DNA of 64,000 nucleotides from an uncultured Rikenellaceae bacterium. Its GTDB lineage: Bacteria; Bacteroidota; Bacteroidia; Bacteroidales; Rikenellaceae. Location: NCBI GenBank assembly GCA_944326815.1, contig CALVFI010000014.1, forward strand, positions 62,001 to 126,000, read 5' to 3'. How positions within the stretch are numbered: the first letter of the stretch is position 1; every line of letters starts with the position of its first letter. The position numbers and the translations under genes were made by a program. Under the pieces are notes generated by a model that made no database searches, was not told where the DNA came from, and saw nothing but the letters and a program-made list of their open reading frames with translations. This document shows, one piece after another, positions 18,160-28,258 of this stretch.

Positions 18160-21000
18160 ATGAAATGGCTCTTTTCGATAGGAATGGTCCTTCTGTTTGT
18201 CAATTTTTCCTCTGCACAGACCACGGTGGTCGGTCGGGTGTTCTCGGGAGCCGATTCGTCGGCTCTTGCAGGGGCGGCAGTATATGTGACAGGCGGGAAA
18301 CCCAATGCCATATGCGGAGCGGATGGCTCTTTCGTACTGTCGGGGGTAACAAGAGGGAAAACCGATATTGAAGTCAATTTTCTGGGGTTTGCGCCATGGA
18401 AAATGCAAATCGAAGCCACCGTAGAGCGTATGGATATCGGAACCATTTATTTGGAGCAGTTGGATAATGAGATTGATGCTGTGGTGGTGAGTGGAGAGGC
18501 GCCGATGGCGGTACAAAAGGGAGATACCACGCAGTTCAATGCGGAGGCGTTCAAAACCAATCCCGATGCCGATGCCGATGAGTTGTTGATGAAGATGCCG
18601 GGAGTGGTGATCCAGAATGGGCGTATCGAGGCACAGGGGGAGCCGATTCGCCGGATTTACGTGGATGGGCAGCTCTTTTTTGGAACTGATCCCATGGCGG
18701 CACTCAAAAATTTGCCGGCAGATGCCATCGAAAGCATCCAGCTGTTCGACGAGTTGAGCGAGCAGTCGCGTATAACCGGTTTCGAGGACGGCGAGACGCA
18801 AAAAGCCATCAATATCGTCACCAAGGCCAAAAGCAAAACTACAACCATGTTTAGAGCAGAAGCTTCGGGGGGAACGGACATCGATGTCCCTCGCGAAGGC
18901 CGCTACCTTGCAGGTGGAAATTTTTCACACTTTACCCCTACGCAACGGATTACATTGACAGGGCTGGCTAATAATGTGAATACGATGCGTTTCGGCCAGA
19001 ATGACATGGCAAGCGGTTCGGGAATCGACGACAACGGTAATCTGCGCAATCAACCGGCGGGTATCCGCACGATTTATGGAGCGGGACTGAACTACTCTTT
19101 TAAGACCAAAAGTGTCGAGTTTTCGGGCGATTACTTTTTCGATCAAAACGCCAATCAAACGGAGCGGTATAGCGATACGCGTTATTTCCCGAGTCCCCCT
19201 GAATTTGACAGCAAAGAGATCTCTCGCGTGAATATCAGTGACAATACCGTAACGAACCATCGGCTCAATTTGCGACTGGAGTGGAAGGTGAATCCGAACA
19301 ATACGATTCTGATTGCTCCCCATATCCGGTTCCAGCGGGACGATCTGTATAATGACAATGCGGCCTTGACCATTCAGGACGGTGATTCGTTGAACCGAAA
19401 CCGTACGTTGTCTCCTACGGATAATTTTCGTTATGCAATTACCGGGGAGGCGATGTGGGCCCACCGGTTCGAGAAAAAGGGGCGCAGCTTGTCGGCAAAC
19501 CTCTCCTACAATATCAATCATTTCGATGGAGCGCGTTATCAAAACTTCCTCTATCGAGACAATTATATTACCGATTCGGAGGAAAATTCGTATTGGAGGC
19601 CCGTGAATTCCGTAGATCGTTTTTTTGATCAGCTGACCACGGGAAATATGTTGCGTTTGAAGGTGACTTGGGCAGAACCGCTGGGGCTGGGGCATCGTCT
19701 GGTGGTAAATTACATCATGGGAAAGGAGTGGGGAGAGAATGACAAGCAGAATCTGCGGTTCGACGAGCGTACAGACGACTATACCAACAAAGATGAAAAA
19801 CGCAGCAATCGATTCGAACGCGATTACAAATCGATAGGCGGCGGGATTGGGTATGCTTACGGAGACAAGTATATCCGATTCAGTGCAGGTCTGAACTATC
19901 TCCATCTGGATCAGACACGCGAGGAGTTTGAACCTTATGAAGTGGTTACGGGTCACGGATTCGAGGATCTGCGGCCATCATTGATGTTTCGTTATTCCCT
20001 GGGAAAGAGTAAATATCTCCGGTTCAGGTATCAGGGTCGTACGGTATTGCCGCGTATCGAGGATATGCAGAGTGTGCTGGACGACAGCTCACCGGCCAAT
20101 CTGCGGATGGGCAATCCGGATCTGAAGCAGGGCTATCAGCATAATGTCACGTTATTTTACAATGCGGCCAATGTGGTACGTTCGACCAATTTCACCTTTA
20201 CGCTCGATTTCCGGACCGTATCGGATTATGTCACCTCCAGTACGGAGATATTGCCCGAAGATACGGTGCTGATGGTAGGCGGAGAGGCGTATCGTCCGCA
20301 GGATAAAGGGGCTTTTTTGGTCAAACGGATTAATATGGATGGATATGTGTCGGGGCGAATGGGAATCGGGTACAGTTTTGCATGGAAACTGATACGCAGC
20401 AACGTGAATCTTTCGGCAAATTACGGATATGTGCAGATGCCTTCGGTCTACCACGTCACCAACTATGCCGAGACACATTCGGGAGGATTCCGTGCGGGAA
20501 TCACGAGTAACATTTCACCCAACGTGGATTTCAATTTCTACTCCAACACCGTGTTCAACTATACGGGGAATTCCGCTCGGGAGAATACCTCGTACATCAA
20601 TCAAAATCTTTACTACTCGATCAATGTGATTTTCTGGAAAGATTTCGTGTTCAATGCGCTCTTCACGTGGCGTTATTACACCAGTACCGGGGCGGCGGAT
20701 TTCTCTGATTCATACTATCTGTTGAATGTAGGTCTTGGTAAGAAGATATTCCGGAATCGAAATGGAGAGTTCCGTGTAACGGCTTACGATTTGTTGAATC
20801 AGAATCGCAATCTGCTTCACAATGTGCGAACCAATGCAATCGAAGATGCCCGAACGAATACGCTGGGACGTTATGTTCTGGCTCGCTTTCTCTATCGCTT
20901 CAATTCGCTGACGCACGGCAGAGCGGCTGCAGCACGGCGTGTGGCTGGAGATGATTATAAAAACATCAGTATAAAACAGTTGAAGAAAATGGTCAAATAG
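18160..21000 (+). CDS. Outer-membrane beta-barrel protein, TonB-receptor-like
   Basis: 946 residues with a signal peptide (cleavage near residue 19). A carboxypeptidase-regulatory-like Ig domain (about 21-100, VVGRVFSGADSSALAGAAVYV) is followed by a plug-like segment (about 110-225) and a large barrel rich in alternating aromatic strands, as in the OMP_b-brl_3 group. No SusD partner follows, so it is not a classical polysaccharide-utilisation pair; the cargo is unknown. ruvB starts 6 nt after its stop. Confidence 0.85.
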   Translation: MKWLFSIGMVLLFVNFSSAQTTVVGRVFSGADSSALAGAAVYVTGGKPNAICGADGSFVLSGVTRGKTDIEVNFLGFAPWKMQIEATVERMDIGTIYLEQLDNEIDAVVVSGEAPMAVQKGDTTQFNAEAFKTNPDADADELLMKMPGVVIQNGRIEAQGEPIRRIYVDGQLFFGTDPMAALKNLPADAIESIQLFDELSEQSRITGFEDGETQKAINIVTKAKSKTTTMFRAEASGGTDIDVPREGRYLAGGNFSHFTPTQRITLTGLANNVNTMRFGQNDMASGSGIDDNGNLRNQPAGIRTIYGAGLNYSFKTKSVEFSGDYFFDQNANQTERYSDTRYFPSPPEFDSKEISRVNISDNTVTNHRLNLRLEWKVNPNNTILIAPHIRFQRDDLYNDNAALTIQDGDSLNRNRTLSPTDNFRYAITGEAMWAHRFEKKGRSLSANLSYNINHFDGARYQNFLYRDNYITDSEENSYWRPVNSVDRFFDQLTTGNMLRLKVTWAEPLGLGHRLVVNYIMGKEWGENDKQNLRFDERTDDYTNKDEKRSNRFERDYKSIGGGIGYAYGDKYIRFSAGLNYLHLDQTREEFEPYEVVTGHGFEDLRPSLMFRYSLGKSKYLRFRYQGRTVLPRIEDMQSVLDDSSPANLRMGNPDLKQGYQHNVTLFYNAANVVRSTNFTFTLDFRTVSDYVTSSTEILPEDTVLMVGGEAYRPQDKGAFLVKRINMDGYVSGRMGIGYSFAWKLIRSNVNLSANYGYVQMPSVYHVTNYAETHSGGFRAGITSNISPNVDFNFYSNTVFNYTGNSARENTSYINQNLYYSINVIFWKDFVFNALFTWRYYTSTGAADFSDSYYLLNVGLGKKIFRNRNGEFRVTAYDLLNQNRNLLHNVRTNAIEDARTNTLGRYVLARFLYRFNSLTHGRAAAARRVAGDDYKNISIKQLKKMVK

Positions 21001-21006
21001 AATATT

Positions 21007-22023
21007 ATGGCATCAGACAACAATCATTTCCGCGGATTGGGCAGCGATCTCGAATTTGAAAATAAGATTCGCCCGCAGGAGCTCGAGAGTTTTAGCGGAC
21101 AGGAGAAGATCGTCGAGAATCTGCGGGTTTTTATCAAGGCGGCACTCATGCGTGGAGAGTCGCTCGACCATGTGTTGCTGCATGGACCTCCCGGATTGGG
21201 AAAGACGACCCTTGCGGGTATTATCAGCCATGAGATGGGAACCTCTCTCAAGGTCTCCTCGGGTCCTGTCCTTGACAAACCGGGAGACCTGGCCGGGTTG
21301 CTCACCAATCTGGAACCTGGCGACGTGCTGTTTATCGATGAGATACACCGCTTGAGCCCGGTGGTGGAGGAGTATCTTTATTCAGCCATGGAGGATTATA
21401 AGATCGACATCGTTCTGGATAAGGGGCCTTCCGCCCGTTCGATTCAGATCGAACTCAACCCGTTTACGCTTATTGGTGCTACGACACGCAGCGGTTTACT
21501 GACCAGTCCTTTGCGGGCTCGATTCGGCATCCAGTGCCATTTGGAGTATTACGACGCCAAGGTCCTGGCGGGAATTGTACGTCGTTCAGCGGGGATTCTC
21601 GGGATTACGATCGATGATGACGCGACGATGGAGGTAGCACTCCGTAGTCGGGGTACACCCCGTATTGCCAATGCCCTGTTGCGTCGAGTCCGCGATTTCG
21701 CCATGGTCAAAGGGGGCGGGCATATCGATCTGGCCATTACGAAAGTGGCCCTTGCGGCGCTCAATATTGATGCTCGCGGCCTCGATCAGATGGACAACCG
21801 AATCCTGACCACCATCATCGGCAAATTTGGAGGAGGTCCCGTAGGAATCAATACGATTGCTACCGCCGTGGGTGAAGATGCCGGTACGATCGAAGAGGTG
21901 TATGAGCCGTTTCTTATCAAAGAGGGATTTCTTAAACGTACGCCTCGGGGCCGGGAAGTGACGGAGTTGGCCTATACGCATCTCGGAATCGCCCGACTCG
22001 GTGCTGAAAATACTCTATTTTAA
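21007..22023 (+). CDS. ruvB: Holliday junction branch migration ATPase RuvB
   Basis: 338-residue AAA+ motor that drives RuvA-bound Holliday junctions. Walker [12 protein letters not shown], Walker B FIDEIHR, sensor GATTRSGLL, and the C-terminal winged-helix region ([26 protein letters not shown]) are all present. Its stop codon is inside the left arm of the shared terminator at 22022. Confidence 0.97.
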   Translation: MASDNNHFRGLGSDLEFENKIRPQELESFSGQEKIVENLRVFIKAALMRGESLDHVLLHGPPGLGKTTLAGIISHEMGTSLKVSSGPVLDKPGDLAGLLTNLEPGDVLFIDEIHRLSPVVEEYLYSAMEDYKIDIVLDKGPSARSIQIELNPFTLIGATTRSGLLTSPLRARFGIQCHLEYYDAKVLAGIVRRSAGILGITIDDDATMEVALRSRGTPRIANALLRRVRDFAMVKGGGHIDLAITKVALAALNIDARGLDQMDNRILTTIIGKFGGGPVGINTIATAVGEDAGTIEEVYEPFLIKEGFLKRTPRGREVTELAYTHLGIARLGAENTLF

Positions 22024-22065
22024 TAAGAGAGAGAGACAAACTTTGGTTTGTCTCTCTCTCTTATT
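22022..22065. terminator. Bidirectional terminator containing both stop codons
   Basis: Perfect 20-bp inverted repeat (22022-22041 and 22046-22065) with a 4-nt TTTG loop, rich in alternating GA/TC. ruvB's TAA (22021-22023) overlaps the left arm and the TAA of dnaX (22061-22063, minus strand) lies within the right arm. No long T tract follows on either strand, so the stem itself must do most of the work. Confidence 0.8.
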
Positions 22066-23872
22066 CCACATCGAGTTCCAACTTTTGTCGAAGAAGGGTG
22101 AGTGTGGGATTCTGTTCGGTTAGATAGCGGAGCTTGTCTTCCACTTTGATTGGTTTGTGGACTGAGGTATTCTCTTTGACGGTGATATTGAGTTCAATCA
22201 ATCCCGTGACGCCTGCAGTATGGCTCAATAGCGATAGAATCTCTGTCTGATTGCGCATAATCTCTTCGTAAAGAGTTTCTGTAGGTACTGTCAGAGAAAT
22301 ATGATTCCCGGTGACTTGCATATCATGGAATGCCATGGCGATGCGAGGACGCTCTTTATTAAGATTGAGAAGAAATGTTTTCTGGGCGTTTCGTATCTTC
22401 TCTTCGCTTTTGGGGTCTATGGTGTCGGCAGGTTTTACATACGGCTCGTTATCGGTTTCTCCAACCTCATTATTTTCCGAAGGATTCAGCAACGAGGAGA
22501 TCGGGGCTCCGGAGATGGTATGGGGCAAAGTATGAATATATGCCCGCGTTTGACGAGGCTCCTCTTTGCGAGAAGGACTCTGTGCCGTTTGTTGGACTGT
22601 TGTTGCCGAAGCCCGTTCCGCAACTGGCGCCCCTGATGAAGCAGGCTCTGTTGCCGCCATTTTTGCAGCGGGTTTGTCGACAGGCTGAACGGTTCCCCGG
22701 CCGATTTCTTCCTGCACCATTCGAGGTCGGTCGATCGGGGGCAATTCACAAGGGGTTACAGCGTCGACGGGGTTATTTTTTTTTTGCCCGAGCCCGGAGA
22801 GTTTCATCAGTCCCAGTTCGATATTCAATCTTTGGTTGGTGGCGGTCCGGAGTGATCCGTCTAACTCGGTGAGTAAAGCAATAGCCCGGAACAGAAATCC
22901 TACATCGCAGTCGGCTCCCTGTTGTTTGTACCGGTCGAGCAGTGTTCCGGTCACCTCTAACAACGCGATGGTTTGAGGATCCTTGCACATGAGAATGTCG
23001 CGCAGATGGCTGTTCAGCCCCGCGATGAAAGTTTGTCCCGAGAAACCCTTGCGCAATACCTCGTCAAAAAGCGTAAGGGCCGCAGGATAGTTCCCCTCTA
23101 GCAACAGCGATGTCACGTTGAAATAGGTGTCGTAGTCCAGAACATTGAGTGTCTGGGCCACCTCCTTGAAATTCAAATTGTTGCCGCAAAAAGAAACTGC
23201 TTTGTCGAACATCGACAGCGCATCGCGCATACCTCCGTCCGCCTTTTGGGCGATCAGATGAAGCGACTCGTCGTCGTAGGTGATTCCTTCCTGGCCGGCT
23301 ATGTATTTCAAATATCCGACGCTATCCTCCACCCGGATGCGGTTAAAATCATAGATCTGGCATCGCGAAAGAATGGTTGGTAGAATCTTATGCTTTTCCG
23401 TGGTGGCGAGAATAAAGATGGCATGGGCTGGCGGTTCCTCAAGGGTCTTCAGAAAAGCATTGAACGCCGCGGCAGAAAGCATGTGCACCTCGTCGATGAT
23501 ATAGACGCTGTAATGGCCGATTTGAGGCGGAATACGCACCTGTTCGGTAAGCGAGCGGATGTCGTCCACGGAGTTGTTCGATGCCGCATCAAGCTCATGG
23601 ATATTGAAACTGCGCCCTTCGTTGAAACTTCGACACGACTCGCATTCGTTGCAGGCTTCGCTATCAATCGGATGAAGACAGTTGATTGCTTTGGCAAAGA
23701 TGCGTGCGCAGGTGGTCTTTCCGACGCCGCGCGGTCCGCAGAACAGATAGGCGTGAGCCAACTGATTTCGGCTGATGGCATTCTTGAGCGTCGAGGTGAT
23801 ATGTTGTTGCCCGACAACCGATGCAAAGGTCGCAGGGCGGTATTTGCGCGCACTGACAACGAAATTTTCCAT
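22061..23872 (-). CDS. dnaX: DNA polymerase III subunit tau (possible gamma by slippage)
   Basis: Clamp-loader ATPase, 603 residues. Walker A GPRGVGKTTC at about 45-54, zinc-binding Cys set (CLHPIDSEACNECESC), Walker B and box IV DEVHMLS, sensor LATTEKHKILPTILSRC. Domain III ends near residue 360. Just beyond it, codons 363-366 contain a run of ten A (22776-22785 on this strand), where slippage would give an immediate TAA and a gamma-like product. The remaining C-terminal half is the tau-specific linker and polymerase-binding domain. Confidence 0.95.
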   Translation of the reverse strand: MENFVVSARKYRPATFASVVGQQHITSTLKNAISRNQLAHAYLFCGPRGVGKTTCARIFAKAINCLHPIDSEACNECESCRSFNEGRSFNIHELDAASNNSVDDIRSLTEQVRIPPQIGHYSVYIIDEVHMLSAAAFNAFLKTLEEPPAHAIFILATTEKHKILPTILSRCQIYDFNRIRVEDSVGYLKYIAGQEGITYDDESLHLIAQKADGGMRDALSMFDKAVSFCGNNLNFKEVAQTLNVLDYDTYFNVTSLLLEGNYPAALTLFDEVLRKGFSGQTFIAGLNSHLRDILMCKDPQTIALLEVTGTLLDRYKQQGADCDVGFLFRAIALLTELDGSLRTATNQRLNIELGLMKLSGLGQKKNNPVDAVTPCELPPIDRPRMVQEEIGRGTVQPVDKPAAKMAATEPASSGAPVAERASATTVQQTAQSPSRKEEPRQTRAYIHTLPHTISGAPISSLLNPSENNEVGETDNEPYVKPADTIDPKSEEKIRNAQKTFLLNLNKERPRIAMAFHDMQVTGNHISLTVPTETLYEEIMRNQTEILSLLSHTAGVTGLIELNITVKENTSVHKPIKVEDKLRYLTEQNPTLTLLRQKLELDVE

Positions 23873-24080
23873 ACGACAAATATAACCTTTTTCCGGTAAA
23901 CGGGGAAGGTCGGGCGGACTTTTTCGTCGCTTTCACGACAATTTGTCCCGGTGTGTCGGAGTGCCGATGACAAAAGAGGACAAAACGGAAACAAAAAACG
24001 ACAACACGTCAGCAGAAGTGTCTTGGCAGGTATTTTGCGGGAAGACAAAAGAAAAGAAAATAAAGAAAGGAGAAAAAGAT

Positions 24081-26684
24081 ATGAACATTAATTCACTTAC
24101 GATTAAGGCGCAGGAGGCATTGCAACAGGCGATGCAGATTGCCGCGTCGCGGTCGCAACAATCCGTGGAGCCGGTACATATATTGGCTGCCATTATCGAG
24201 GACGATGACTCCCTCGGTACGTTTTTGTTGGGACGTGTAGGGGTCAATGTCCGCGGGTTGCGTGGCGAGGTGGACAGTGCGCTGAATGCATTGCCTACGG
24301 TGAGTGGCGGTAACGGCGAGACCTTTTTTGCACAGGCTTCGTCGCGTGTTATCCAAAAAGCGGTCGATTTTACCCGGGAGTTCGGCGATAAGTATGCTTC
24401 GGTCGAACATCTTTTGCTGGGACTGGTAGCCGACGGCGGATCGGTTTCCAAGTTGTTGAAGCAGGCCGGGGCCTCTGAAAAGGAGTTGATAACGGCGATT
24501 AAGGAGTTTCGTAAAGGGTCGAAGGTGGACAGCCAGACGGCCGATCAGACTTTCGATGCTTTGGGCAAATATGCCATCAACCTGAATCAGCAGGCGCGGG
24601 ACGGAAAACTCGATCCTGTAATCGGACGAGACGAAGAGATTCGACGGGTGCTGCAGATTCTGTCGCGGCGGACGAAGAACAACCCGATACTGGTCGGAGA
24701 ACCGGGGGTGGGTAAAACAGCCATTGCCGAGGGAATCGCCCACAGGATTGTGGATGGCGATGTGCCGGAGAACCTGAAGTCGAAACAGATTTATTCGCTC
24801 GATATGGGAGCGTTGGTCGCCGGCGCCAAGTACAAAGGCGAATTCGAAGAGCGTCTGAAAGCCGTAGTGAAAGAGGTTGTGGCGAGCGAAGGCGAGATAC
24901 TGTTGTTTATCGATGAGATTCATACACTGGTTGGCGCTGGCAAAAGCGATGGAGCAATGGACGCTGCCAATATTCTGAAACCGGCACTGGCACGTGGAGA
25001 GCTTCGGACGATCGGTGCTACGACACTCGATGAGTTTCAGAAATATTTCGAGCAAGACAAGGCACTCGAACGTCGTTTCCAGAAGGTAATGGTCGATGAG
25101 CCTTCGATGGTCGATGCTATTTCGATCCTGCGTGGGCTGAAGGAGCGTTATGAGAATCATCATAAGGTGCGGATCAAAGACGAGGCGATCGTCTCGGCCG
25201 TAGAGCTCTCGACGCGGTATATTACCTCTCGTTATTTGCCAGATAAGGCGATCGACCCGATCGATGAAGCCGCAGCCAAGTTGAGGTTGGAGATGAACTC
25301 CATGCCGGAAGAGATCGACCAACTCGACCGTAAGGTGCGTCAGTTGGAGATCGAACGCGAAGCGATCCGCCGGGAGAATGATCAGCGTCGGATCGACGAA
25401 CTGAGCAAGGAGATTGACGAATTGAATGCCCAACGTTCTGAACTGCGTGCCAAATGGCAGAGCGAGCGTGACATCCTGGAGAAGATTCAGAAGAACAAGG
25501 AGGCGATCGACCAGTACAAGATTCAGGCAGCAGAGGCGGAACGTAACGGCGATTACGGTCTGGTGGCAGAACTCCGCTATGGTAAGATTCAAGAGGCGGA
25601 AAAAGCCATCGAAGAGGCGAAAAAGGAGCTTCAGCAGAAGAGTCAGGACCACGAGCCGATGATCAAAGAGGAGGTCGATTCGGAGGATATTGCCGAGGTA
25701 GTTTCCCGCTGGACCGGTATTCCGGTGAAAAGAATGCTGGCGAGCGAGCGTGAGAAACTCCTCCACATGGAAAACGAACTGCATAAGCGTGTGGTAGGTC
25801 AGGATGCGGCCATTACGGCCATCGCCGATGCGGTGCGCCGGAGCCGGGCCGGGCTGCAGGATGCTCGCCGACCGATCGGATCGTTTATCTTCCTCGGTAC
25901 GACAGGTGTCGGCAAGACTGAATTGGCCAAGGCGTTGGCCGAGTTCCTGTTCAACGACGAGAATATGTTGACGCGTATCGATATGAGTGAATACCAGGAA
26001 CGTCACTCCGTGTCGCGTCTGATCGGAGCGCCTCCGGGATACGTCGGATACGACGAAGGAGGTCAACTGACAGAGGCCGTGCGACGGAAACCCTATTCGG
26101 TCGTATTGCTCGACGAGATAGAGAAGGCTCATCCGGATGTCTTCAATATTCTGCTTCAGGTGTTGGACGATGGTCGTCTGACCGATAACAAGGGGCGGAC
26201 GGTAGATTTCCGCAATACGATCATCATCATGACTTCGAACCTCGGCTCGCATTTGATCATGGACAATTTTGCGGAGGCCTACAAAGGGGCACCGGTCTCT
26301 CCCGAATTGGTCGAAAAGACGCGGCTCGAGGTGATTGAAATGATGAAACAGACCCTTAAGCCGGAGTTCCTGAATCGTATTGACGAGATAGTCATGTTTA
26401 CGCCGTTGACGAAAGAGGATGTCCTGCGTATTGTGGATATTCAGTTGCGGATTATCGGACGGTTGTTGCAGGAGAATGGGATTACGCTCGATGTGACCGA
26501 GAAGGCCAAACAGTGGTTGGCGGCCGAAGGGTACGATCCGATGTTTGGCGCTCGTCCTGTAAAACGGACCATTCAACGGTACGTCGTGAACGATCTGTCG
26601 AAACAGATCCTGGCAGACAAGGTGAACCGGGACAAGCCGATTGTTATCGACGCAGAACCGAGCGGATTAATATTTAGAAATTAA
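24081..26684 (+). CDS. clpB: ATP-dependent disaggregase ClpB
   Basis: Hsp100 chaperone acting with DnaK on aggregates; 867 residues from [14 protein letters not shown], preceded by AGGAGAAAAAG. Order: Clp N-domain (about 1-145), first AAA+ (GEPGVGKTA), coiled-coil M-domain (about 400-525, [19 protein letters not shown]), second AAA+ (GTTGVGKTE), C-terminal D2 small domain. In the D1 small domain the usual DKAIDLIDEA reads [10 protein letters not shown], a Leu-to-Pro change. The open frame upstream of this ATG is not family sequence. Converges with murA. Confidence 0.96.
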   Translation: MNINSLTIKAQEALQQAMQIAASRSQQSVEPVHILAAIIEDDDSLGTFLLGRVGVNVRGLRGEVDSALNALPTVSGGNGETFFAQASSRVIQKAVDFTREFGDKYASVEHLLLGLVADGGSVSKLLKQAGASEKELITAIKEFRKGSKVDSQTADQTFDALGKYAINLNQQARDGKLDPVIGRDEEIRRVLQILSRRTKNNPILVGEPGVGKTAIAEGIAHRIVDGDVPENLKSKQIYSLDMGALVAGAKYKGEFEERLKAVVKEVVASEGEILLFIDEIHTLVGAGKSDGAMDAANILKPALARGELRTIGATTLDEFQKYFEQDKALERRFQKVMVDEPSMVDAISILRGLKERYENHHKVRIKDEAIVSAVELSTRYITSRYLPDKAIDPIDEAAAKLRLEMNSMPEEIDQLDRKVRQLEIEREAIRRENDQRRIDELSKEIDELNAQRSELRAKWQSERDILEKIQKNKEAIDQYKIQAAEAERNGDYGLVAELRYGKIQEAEKAIEEAKKELQQKSQDHEPMIKEEVDSEDIAEVVSRWTGIPVKRMLASEREKLLHMENELHKRVVGQDAAITAIADAVRRSRAGLQDARRPIGSFIFLGTTGVGKTELAKALAEFLFNDENMLTRIDMSEYQERHSVSRLIGAPPGYVGYDEGGQLTEAVRRKPYSVVLLDEIEKAHPDVFNILLQVLDDGRLTDNKGRTVDFRNTIIIMTSNLGSHLIMDNFAEAYKGAPVSPELVEKTRLEVIEMMKQTLKPEFLNRIDEIVMFTPLTKEDVLRIVDIQLRIIGRLLQENGITLDVTEKAKQWLAAEGYDPMFGARPVKRTIQRYVVNDLSKQILADKVNRDKPIVIDAEPSGLIFRN

Positions 26685-26719
26685 TCATACGGTTCGTCCC
26701 CGGACAACTATGGACAAAC

Positions 26720-26746
26720 ACCCATTCCTCACAAAGAGGAATGGGT
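26720..26746 (+). terminator. First hairpin after clpB
   Basis: 11-bp perfect stem (26720-26730 with 26736-26746) and a 5-nt loop ACAAA, no T tract directly after; it precedes a second, stronger hairpin by 3 nt. Confidence 0.55.
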
Positions 26747-26749
26747 CAT

Positions 26750-26791
26750 AAAAAAGACAACAGTTTGCTTCTTCAAACTGTTGTCTTTTTT
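26750..26791. terminator. Bidirectional terminator between clpB and murA
   Basis: 18-bp perfect stem (26750-26767 with 26774-26791) with loop CTTCTT. A-run on the left and T-run on the right give a U tract in both directions, so it can serve clpB and the convergent murA. Confidence 0.9.
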
Positions 26792-26851
26792 ATTATAAAA
26801 CGGAATAAGACAAGCCCTATTCTTACTGCTGTAATTCAATAAAAACACATC

Positions 26852-28165
26852 TTAAATATTATCCAGTCGTGTGATCCGGGCACCGAGGGCATTCAGCCGA
26901 CCATCGATATTCTGATATCCCCGGTCAATCTGCTCCACATTCTGAATCACACTACGACCCTCGGCCGACATGGCAGCGATCAGCAACGCCACTCCGGCCC
27001 GAATATCGGGCGAGGTCATGCGCGTCGCACGCAGGCGCATCTGATGGTCGTGGCCGATCACCGTAGCCCGATGCGGATCACACAAGATGATCTGAGCGCC
27101 CATATCGATCAACTTATCGACGAAAAACAGACGACTCTCGAACATCTTCTGATGGATCAATACCGCCCCCTTGGCCTGTGTCGCCACCACAAGGAAGACC
27201 GACAACAGGTCGGGCGTAAGACCCGGCCACGGAGCATCGGCAATGGTCATGATCGAACCGTCGATGAAACTCTCAATCTGATAATGCTCCTGACGCGGAA
27301 TATGAATGTCATCGCCACGTTGTTCGAATTCGATACCCATACGAGCGAACTGTGCCGGGATGATCCCCAGATCATTGTACGAGACATCCTTGATCGTAAT
27401 CTCCGATTGCGTCATGGCTGCCAGTCCGATGAAACTCCCCACCTCGATCATATCCGGAAGAAGCGTATGTTCCGTGCCTCCCAATTGCGAAACCCCCTCG
27501 ATGATCAGCAAATTCGAAGCGATACCACTGATGCGGGCTCCCATCCGGTTGAGCATCCGGCAAAGCTGCTGCACGTAAGGCTCACAAGCAGCGTTATAGA
27601 TCGTCGTGGTACCCTGAGCCATCACGGCTGCCATGATGATATTGGCTGTACCCGTAACGGAAGCCTCGTCCAACAACATATAGCACCCTTTCAGGTTTCG
27701 TCCCTCAACAGCAAAGAAACCCTCTCCCGCATCGAAGTTAAATGATGCCCCGAGTTTCTGGAAACCGATGAAATGGGTATCGAGCCGACGACGGCCGATC
27801 TTATCGCCTCCCGGTTTGGGCAGATAACCCACCCCGAAACGGGCCAACAGGGGACCGATAATCATCACCGAGCCACGCAAGCGGGCTGCACGTTTGCGAT
27901 AATCCTCCGTCTTGAGATACTCCAGGTCAACATCGGCAGCACGGAACGTATAACTCCCCGGGGCGAGCTTCTTTACCTCGACCCCCATCTGCTTCAACAG
28001 TTCGATCAACTGCAGCACATCCACGATTTCGGGGACATTCCGTACAGTAACCTCCTCCGAAGTCAACAAAGTAGCGCAAAGAATTTGCAATGCTTCATTT
28101 TTAGCCCCTTGGGGAGTGATCTCGCCGCTCAGGCGATACCCGCCTTGTACTTCAAATACAGCCAT
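26852..28165 (-). CDS. murA: UDP-N-acetylglucosamine 1-carboxyvinyltransferase (Asp-type)
   Basis: First committed step of peptidoglycan synthesis, transferring enolpyruvate from PEP. 437 residues with the EPT fold repeats and GAKNEALQIL, the catalytic Lys region. In the active-site loop the usual Cys (Cys115 of E. coli) is Asp: PKPGGDKIGRRRLD with Asp121. Asp at this position is known in naturally fosfomycin-insensitive MurA (Mycobacterium, Chlamydia), since the drug alkylates the Cys. Intrinsic resistance is therefore inferred. Confidence 0.95.
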   Translation of the reverse strand: MAVFEVQGGYRLSGEITPQGAKNEALQILCATLLTSEEVTVRNVPEIVDVLQLIELLKQMGVEVKKLAPGSYTFRAADVDLEYLKTEDYRKRAARLRGSVMIIGPLLARFGVGYLPKPGGDKIGRRRLDTHFIGFQKLGASFNFDAGEGFFAVEGRNLKGCYMLLDEASVTGTANIIMAAVMAQGTTTIYNAACEPYVQQLCRMLNRMGARISGIASNLLIIEGVSQLGGTEHTLLPDMIEVGSFIGLAAMTQSEITIKDVSYNDLGIIPAQFARMGIEFEQRGDDIHIPRQEHYQIESFIDGSIMTIADAPWPGLTPDLLSVFLVVATQAKGAVLIHQKMFESRLFFVDKLIDMGAQIILCDPHRATVIGHDHQMRLRATRMTSPDIRAGVALLIAAMSAEGRSVIQNVEQIDRGYQNIDGRLNALGARITRLDNI

Positions 28166-28258
28166 ACAAATGATGATTTCCGAATAATTTTACCCGAAAA
28201 TAATCATTTTTTTCTTCCTGCGAAATACCCTGCACTTTTTTTCAAACCGAGGAATGAC

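Noticed and set aside
22776-22785. A10 run as a phase-variation switch
   Set aside because: dnaX is essential; on/off switching is not plausible, while slippage to a short product has precedent.
24093-26576. Open frame of 827 codons on the minus strand
   Set aside because: Lies fully antisense to clpB, whose motifs and codon use are clear; the product is Arg/Leu/His-rich with no family pattern. A shadow frame.
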